Shown one piece after another: positions 59,163 through 64,000 of a DNA stretch of 64,000 nucleotides (its first letter is position 1; every line of letters begins with the position of its first letter). A program made the translations under genes and the position numbers. The stretch comes from Lachancea mirantina (Eukaryota > Ascomycota > Saccharomycetes > Saccharomycetales > Saccharomycetaceae): the NCBI GenBank assembly GCA_900074745.1, contig LT598468.1, positions 558,001-622,000 of the forward strand, given 5' to 3'. Under the pieces are notes generated by a model. The model worked only from the letters and a program-made list of their open reading frames with translations. It was not told the origin of the DNA and searched no databases.

Positions 59163-59730
59163 AGCCCGGGAGGCTGAGAACCTGTGTGCCGGTATCGTGG
59201 TCTGTTTGTCTCTGCTACGCCTGGCAACAAAAGCAATTGGTGGACGGTCTTAGCGCAGCCGACTGACGTCGCCTCCACGGCCGTGAAAGGAGCGGATGTG
59301 GTGGGTATCTATTGGAGCCCAGAGGGCGAGTTTCCTTTTTCGATTTTCGTGGTCGCGAGCGGTCGCGAGCAGGAGCGGATTTCAAGGCGAAACTCGGGCG
59401 AAATAGGCGGGATTTAATTTTGGCAATTCGCGTCGCGCAGGCGAGAGAGAGCGCTGTAGGAGAGCTCAGAGACAGGGAGGGCCTTACAGGCGGAGAGCGC
59501 GCAGTGGGCACCGGGAAGAGTTTAATTGGGTTGATAGATGTGTGGGCGGAGTCTTTACAGAGATGATCAAGGGGGAACACACGTAAAGTTCTGGGTGTTT
59601 TGATCATGATGACGTGGGTGCCTGTTTCGATAGTGTATGGGTGGAGAGTTTCGGCGTTAGTGTCATCGGCCGTGGGGGTCTGGGCGTTGTGGGGAGCCGC
59701 CGAGGTTTTTGTGGCGCTTAGCCTCCCCGC

Positions 59731-59760
59731 CCCCTCGCGGGCCCCCTAAATCGTATATAA
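59731..59760 (+). promoter_or_regulatory. CCCCT boxes and TATATAA of the unknown intron gene
   Basis: CCCCT (STRE core) at 59731-59735 and 59743-59747, then TATATAA at 59754-59760, 61 bp before the first ATG. A strong TATA with STRE cores suggests regulated, perhaps stress- or meiosis-linked, expression (inference). Confidence 0.55.
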
Positions 59761-59820
59761 GCGCGGTGTTTTCGTCGGGGACCCCGTTCTTCTCGAGACC
59801 ACTTTTGCCCACCACCGCCC

Positions 59821-60665
59821 ATGTCCTTTGTGTATAACGATGTATATTTAGCAGACGAGAACGAGACTCTCTTGTCCAAATGGACGTGTATAGCGTGTGT
59901 ATCCGGCAGAGGCAAGGACGACGACGACAGCAGCGATCCCGTGTATCTGCCGCCGCTGCAAAAGCCGCTCAAGGTATGTGCGATCCACCGCAAGACAGAC
60001 GTCCAGGTACTAACCGCAATGCGCCCCGCAACGCACAGATATGCATTACGTTTGACTTTGGGGTCGCGGCACCGCTCCTCGAGCAACTGCTCCTAGAGCG
60101 CATACGCGCGGGGCTCACGCAATGCGGTGTGTTCTGGAGCGATATGGGGTACGACGTTCAGATCCGGACCGCGAGCCACGGCATCGATATTAGGCTCGAG
60201 TGCCGCGTGTTCGGCGTCATGAAAGTGCGTGCGCTGCTCGAACAGCCGCTCGCACACGCGAGTCACGCGGCGCATCACGTGAGCGTCGCCTCCGTCGACG
60301 CGCTGCATATTGCGTGCCTCTTTGCCGGAGTAGACTCCGCGGGTTCCAGCGCTGTGCTCAGGCATTGCAACGAGTACCTAGTATCGCTATTCTTGTCGCA
60401 ACTTGAGTTCCAATTCCCGCTCGTATTCTCCAAATGGTCAAGGTCCCGGTTCTCGCAACAACAACGATCGTTGGGCCCAGTCTCCTACGCGCTGACGGGC
60501 AGCACGGAATTGATCCCACAACTCATAAAGATCATAAGCCGTGACACTACTGCTACCGCGTGTTACCAGGTGACACGGCTTGCGTCGCACGCGAACCTGC
60601 GCGAGCGCTTACAGAAATCCAAAAAACGTATGGAACCGTATCAAATCGTCGGATACGCGCGATGA
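59821..60665 (+). CDS. Unrecognised intron-containing gene, 259 residues after splicing
   Basis: Exon 1 is 59821-59973 and exon 2 is 60039-60665. The 65-nt intron has donor GTATGT (59974-59979), an exact TACTAAC branch site (60008-60014) and acceptor CACAG (60034-60038), the first AG after the branch. Splicing is phase 0 and removes frameshift and stop, giving 51 + 208 residues. The protein has an acidic patch DDDDSSD near residue 34-40 and a folded-looking region from ICITFDFG to about residue 200; the tail is basic. I recognise no family, and S. cerevisiae has no gene here between CDC28 and CSH1. Several yeast meiotic genes carry such a short 5' intron, but that is only suggestive. Confidence 0.75.
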
Positions 60666-60693
60666 GTAGTGCAGAACTTACATATTTTCGATC

Positions 60694-61593
60694 CTATATG
60701 AGAAGACTTGCGTCCTGGAAATACGCGTGATCGACCGCGCGTTTGGCACTAATTCTGTTGATCGGGTCGTAAGTGAGTAGTTTTTGCAACAGGTCTATTC
60801 CAACCGCGTCTAATGACGGCACAACTTGTTGCAATTCCTTAGGGTGCCATTTCGGGAATTTGGGTTTAAAATCCGGCAAATACACGATATCGGGCCACAC
60901 AGTTTCATTCGGGGTTCCCAGGACCCTAAATATCTTGAAAATCTGATCAATCTCACTGTCGCCGCTGAAAATGGGTCTTCTGTTACACATCTCTGCGAAA
61001 ATGCATCCGATCGACCATATATCGACGCCTGTCGAATACTGTTTTCCACCCAGCAACACTTCTGGTGCCCGATACCACAATGTCACGATCTCATGCGTGT
61101 AAGCACGCAATGGAACACCAAACGCGCGTGCGAGCCCGAAATCGCCCAGTTTCAAGTTCCCGTCTCTGTTGATCAACAAGTTCTGAGGTTTCAGATCTCG
61201 ATGCAAAATACGATGCGAATGACAATACGCGATCCCTTTGCACAATTGCATCATGAATTTTTTGATGATTCCCTCACCAAGCGGTTGTTCCTTGGGTATC
61301 GATTCCATATACCGTTTCAGATCCAAGTCCAAAAACTCGAAAACCAAATACAGCTTGTGCGCGTCAGAGTGAACGATGTCGTATAGTCTCACGATATTGT
61401 CATCTTTAAGCTCTTTGAGCAAGGAAATTTCCCGAATAGCAGTACTGGGAACACCTTCGTCTTCACTCTCTAGTCGGATTTTCTTCAATGCCACGATTCG
61501 TTGCCCGTGTCTCAGATCAAGGGCCTTATAAACAACACCATAGGTACCTTCCCCGACTTTTTCGAGTCTTTTGTAGTTTGCCAGATCCGCCAT
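60694..61593 (-). CDS. CDC28: Cyclin-dependent kinase Cdc28 (Cdk1)
   Basis: A 299-residue kinase (S. cerevisiae: 298), master regulator of the cell cycle with Cln and Clb cyclins. Visible features: Gly loop GEGTYGV with inhibitory-phosphorylation site Y18, catalytic lysine in VALKK, PSTAIRE helix at 49-55, [11 protein letters not shown] and T-loop threonine T166 (yeast T169). The start is ATG 61593 ([12 protein letters not shown]); an in-frame TTG 17 codons upstream is ignored. Its stop is 28 bp from the convergent unknown gene. Matches YBR160W. Confidence 0.98.
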   Translation of the reverse strand: MADLANYKRLEKVGEGTYGVVYKALDLRHGQRIVALKKIRLESEDEGVPSTAIREISLLKELKDDNIVRLYDIVHSDAHKLYLVFEFLDLDLKRYMESIPKEQPLGEGIIKKFMMQLCKGIAYCHSHRILHRDLKPQNLLINRDGNLKLGDFGLARAFGVPLRAYTHEIVTLWYRAPEVLLGGKQYSTGVDIWSIGCIFAEMCNRRPIFSGDSEIDQIFKIFRVLGTPNETVWPDIVYLPDFKPKFPKWHPKELQQVVPSLDAVGIDLLQKLLTYDPINRISAKRAVDHAYFQDASLLI

Positions 61594-61835
61594 GTTGTTC
61601 GAGAGGATTGATTGATATATCGCTAACAATCGCGAGAATTCCAATTACCTTACAAACACACCGTTGGCCTTGAAATTAATCAACTGTTACCGTTGAATTT
61701 GGATCTACATACATAGCTATCAAAAAATTCGAGACCTCCGCAAATCTAAGAACTTGAACAAAGTTCGAGGCCCTTCGTAGAAAACGATATACATCATATG
61801 AACTGCCCCGCCGGGCGAGAGGACAGATGGCAGCT

Positions 61836-62867
61836 TCACTGCTTCTTGGCTTGTCTTTCGGCCTTTTTCAAAGCTCTGACACGAATGCTCTTGTGGAACG
61901 AATAATTGATTCCGTTTGCCAGCTTGCTGTAGACACCCACGGTGTTTTCAATGACAAAATGGTACAAGGCGTGAGACCAGTAAGGTGTGATGGTAGCGTA
62001 TCTTTCCTGGGCGCCACAACGTCTACCGACGTTCTTGAGCGTAGCTGCAACGAATTGAGCTGGGTTTGGAATCATCATGGACGTGCGCCGAATTTTGGAC
62101 ATAGCGCTGGTGACGAGGTATGACAATACAAGCTCAACGTCAACGTTCTGGCTCTTGAGTTCACCGGCAAGAGCAGCGGACCAGCCTTGTAGGAACGCTT
62201 TGGATCCTGAGTAAGTGGCCAAGAGTGGTGTGGGCAACAATCCACCGAAAGAGCCCATACTCAAGATGAGACCTCTACAGTGAGACTCACGAGCGGTCTT
62301 GACGATCAAGGGAGCCACGACTTGCGTGATTCTCAAAGTAGCAGTAGTGTTGATGGTGATGATGTCGCGCAGTTCTTTTTCTTCGGTTTCCAAGAACGGA
62401 ACCGGAATACTGTGACTTTGACCAACGTTGTTTACCAGAATTGTAACGGGCAATCCCTCACAGGTCTCCTGAATAGCCTTGTAGTTGCTCTCGGAGTCGT
62501 CAGCGATATCCAAGGCAAGAACGGAAACCTCAATTTTGTATTTCCCGACCAATTCTTCCTTAAGGGCTTCCAACTTGGATAAAGTCCTGGAAATCAAAAC
62601 CAAGTTAAATCCACGTTTCGCCAATTGACGCGCGTATTCTTTACCAATCCCATCACTTGCACCGGTAACCACACCGTATTTACCCTTATAGGCTCCATAT
62701 TTCTTGAAACTGACACCAGGAAGAACAAACAAATCTGCAATCAAACTCGCAAGACTCAGCACCAAAGTTGTGGCTTTCAAAACACCAAGCGCGAAAACGG
62801 ACCATAACAACACATCCGTCACTTTATTTTCTGATCTCAAAGCATTGAATTGTCTAGTAAAACTCAT
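61836..62867 (-). CDS. IFA38: Very-long-chain 3-ketoacyl-CoA reductase
   Basis: A 343-residue ER membrane SDR (S. cerevisiae Ifa38: 347) that performs the first reduction of the fatty-acid elongation cycle making C26 acyl chains for ceramide. A membrane segment spans about 20-50, the NADPH motif TGASDGIGK is at 68-76, and catalytic Y219 and K223 lie in YSGSK. A lysine-rich C-terminus ([10 protein letters not shown]) resembles an ER retrieval signal. The start is ATG 62867; the 36-codon upstream extension is not conserved. SUR1 in this window also serves sphingolipid synthesis. Confidence 0.97.
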   Translation of the reverse strand: MSFTRQFNALRSENKVTDVLLWSVFALGVLKATTLVLSLASLIADLFVLPGVSFKKYGAYKGKYGVVTGASDGIGKEYARQLAKRGFNLVLISRTLSKLEALKEELVGKYKIEVSVLALDIADDSESNYKAIQETCEGLPVTILVNNVGQSHSIPVPFLETEEKELRDIITINTTATLRITQVVAPLIVKTARESHCRGLILSMGSFGGLLPTPLLATYSGSKAFLQGWSAALAGELKSQNVDVELVLSYLVTSAMSKIRRTSMMIPNPAQFVAATLKNVGRRCGAQERYATITPYWSHALYHFVIENTVGVYSKLANGINYSFHKSIRVRALKKAERQAKKQ

Positions 62868-63105
62868 CTTGATGGTTCCTTGTATTACCTGTTTTTCATC
62901 AAGATGGGAATCCAAGTTTTTTAACCGAGTTTTCTTCAGTGAAAGCAGCATGTAAAGATCCCGCCAAAACACCAAAACTTGGCTGACTTATAGAAACCGT
63001 ACAATTACAAATGAGTATTTAAATAGTGACACTGGCATTTACCGTACTCATCGCACTAACCTCGTGGAAACTTTTCTCCCGACTTCTCCCTGTCGGACGA
63101 TTCCG

Positions 63106-63859
63106 TCACATCAGCAACAGCGCATCCAGGTTTTCCTGGGTTAATCGTACATTCAGGATATCCTTTTCACATTGGGTACTCAGAAGTCCCAATTCCAATT
63201 CGCTTTTCCAAAGTTGCAATTTTTGCTCCTCTAGTTTAGCGTCAATGCTGTCGTTTTGCCGGAAAATGTCTCGTACTTTTGAAGTTTCCGGTTCGTTTCC
63301 TATCATGGTTTGATCAAGTCCCGTCAAATAGACGAAAGGCCATTCTGAGAATCTCAGTGGTTTATGCGTCGACGTCGCAACGACAACAGGCGGTTCTATC
63401 GATGAGGACGTGCTTTCTGGTTCATCTCCAGCGGATTTGTGCCGTGATTCTGGCATTGCTTCTGTTCCCTGTGATGCACCGCTAGATTTGCGCTGGCGTG
63501 AGGGGGGTTCATTGTACGGTTGTCTATTTTGCCGCTGATAGTACGCACTTCGCTGGTAGTAGCCTTCGCGGTAGTTGTCTCGGTAATTGTCGCGGTAGCC
63601 CGTGACATTAGAAGCGGGGTCTGGATAACTCTGGTTGAATCGGCTCGAATTGCCTTTGTAACCCCCGCGGCCTCCACGGTACGATTTACCCCTGTAAGAG
63701 CCGCGATAACCGCTGTAATAGTTTCGACTTCCAGGACTGATAATAAAACGGAAATTCGTGTTAGTAGTCGTCAAATTGGGGGGGAATTCGCAAGCGATAA
63801 ATCTCCGAACGCATGTATTTGATACATGTAATCACATACTGCTCACCAGAGTAGTTCAT
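63106..63859 (-). CDS. LGE1: Lge1-like protein, with a 5' intron
   Basis: Exons are 63840-63859 and 63106-63736 on the minus strand. The 103-nt intron has donor GTATGT (63839-63834), exact TACTAAC (63766-63760) and acceptor TATCAG (ending 63737). The 216-residue product begins MNYSGEHPGSRNYYSGYRG, then is Arg/Gly/Tyr-rich (about 8-85) and ends in a predicted coiled coil (about 150-216). Lge1 is the Bre1 partner in histone H2B ubiquitination and its Tyr-rich disordered part forms condensates. S. cerevisiae Lge1 is longer (332) and, to my knowledge, has no intron. Identification rests on composition, coiled coil and neighbourhood (SUR1/YPL057C). Confidence 0.8.
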
Positions 63860-64000
63860 CTGTCGTGTGGTTGTTTAGAAAGTTGTTCTTGTTCTTCAAT
63901 GTAGTGTCTTCTGGTCCATAGAGTTTATCACCAAAGCTTGGAACATCAAGATATTGATCGTCTTGTACGATATCATCACGTGAAATACTTATCACAATAC
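63843..64000 (-). other. Possible C-terminus of a gene entering from the right edge
   Basis: The minus strand is open for 51 codons from the right edge to a TGA at 63845-63843, with protein-like, charged sequence ending NNHTTDELLW. It overlaps the first 17 nt of LGE1 exon 1 in another frame. It may be the end of a real gene or a chance frame; an open run of this length by chance is not rare in AT-rich DNA. Confidence 0.35.

Larger units (their letters stand above)
58823..59820. other. Divergent spacer SUR1 / unknown gene
   Basis: 998 bp. Holds a CGTTGT-type microsatellite (about 58977-59006), TATATATG at 59030-59037 that could serve SUR1, a GC-rich hairpin (59134-59162), and near the right end two CCCCT boxes and a TATA box for the intron-containing gene. 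No credible ORF; the listed ones are GC-rich chance frames. Confidence 0.5.

Noticed and set aside
61594-61644. 17-codon N-terminal extension of CDC28
   Set aside because: Starts with TTG; the yeast protein begins at the downstream ATG.
1-64000. Transposons, LTRs, CRISPR arrays, viral genes
   Set aside because: No reverse transcriptase, integrase, transposase, LTR pair, spaced direct-repeat array or viral protein was recognised.

Overview
This window is nuclear DNA of a budding yeast (family Saccharomycetaceae). Genes are compact and nearly intronless. Both introns I can support carry GTATGT donors and TACTAAC branch sites, there is a Pol III tRNA-Gln(UUG), and nearly every protein has a recognisable Saccharomyces cerevisiae counterpart. 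The order is that of a lineage without the whole-genome duplication: genes found in S. cerevisiae on two sister regions are interleaved here as single copies. A Lachancea-like species is my best guess, but Zygosaccharomyces, Torulaspora, Kluyveromyces and Eremothecium are not excluded. All gene names rest on protein resemblance and remembered synteny, not on a search.

Layout. 1-791: unrecognised gene running off the left edge (minus strand). 2.0-36.4 kb is a chromosome V/X ancestral block: VMA3, NUP85, URB2, GEF1, SNU13, a YEL025C-like gene, HUL4, RIP1, RAD26, PET191, RAV1, CPR7, a single GEA1/GEA2 gene and a divergent mitochondrial-carrier-like gene. 36.7-56.5 kb is a chromosome V/III block: URA3, TIM9, the RNase P RNA gene RPR1, PXP1, SLM5, MMS21, EAF5, a 39-codon PMP1/PMP2 proteolipid gene, GTT3, NPP1/NPP2, a short-chain dehydrogenase absent from this place in S. 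cerevisiae, RHB1, EDC3 and VAC8. After tRNA-Gln, 57.7-63.9 kb is a chromosome II/XVI block: CSH1/SUR1, an unrecognised intron-containing gene, CDC28, IFA38 and LGE1 (also with an intron). A possible further gene end runs off the right edge.

Functions are mixed housekeeping. VMA3 and RAV1 (V-ATPase), GEF1 (Golgi/endosome chloride) and VAC8 (vacuole membrane) bear on organelle acidification and vacuole biology. URB2, SNU13 and RPR1 serve RNA and ribosome synthesis, and URB2 and SNU13 carry RRPE/PAC-like promoter motifs. RIP1, PET191, TIM9 and SLM5 are mitochondrial; RIP1 has a HAP-type CCAAT site and a Cbf1 site. CSH1/SUR1 and IFA38 act in sphingolipid synthesis.

Less ordinary content: intergenic perfect inverted repeats (1.2, 1.4, 11.4, 21.0, 36.5, 59.1 kb), clusters of CACGTG sites at 44.5-45.5 kb, a strongly GC-rich island at about 45-51 kb and again at 58-60.6 kb, and a structured element downstream of VAC8. 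I saw no transposon, CRISPR array, centromere or viral sequence.
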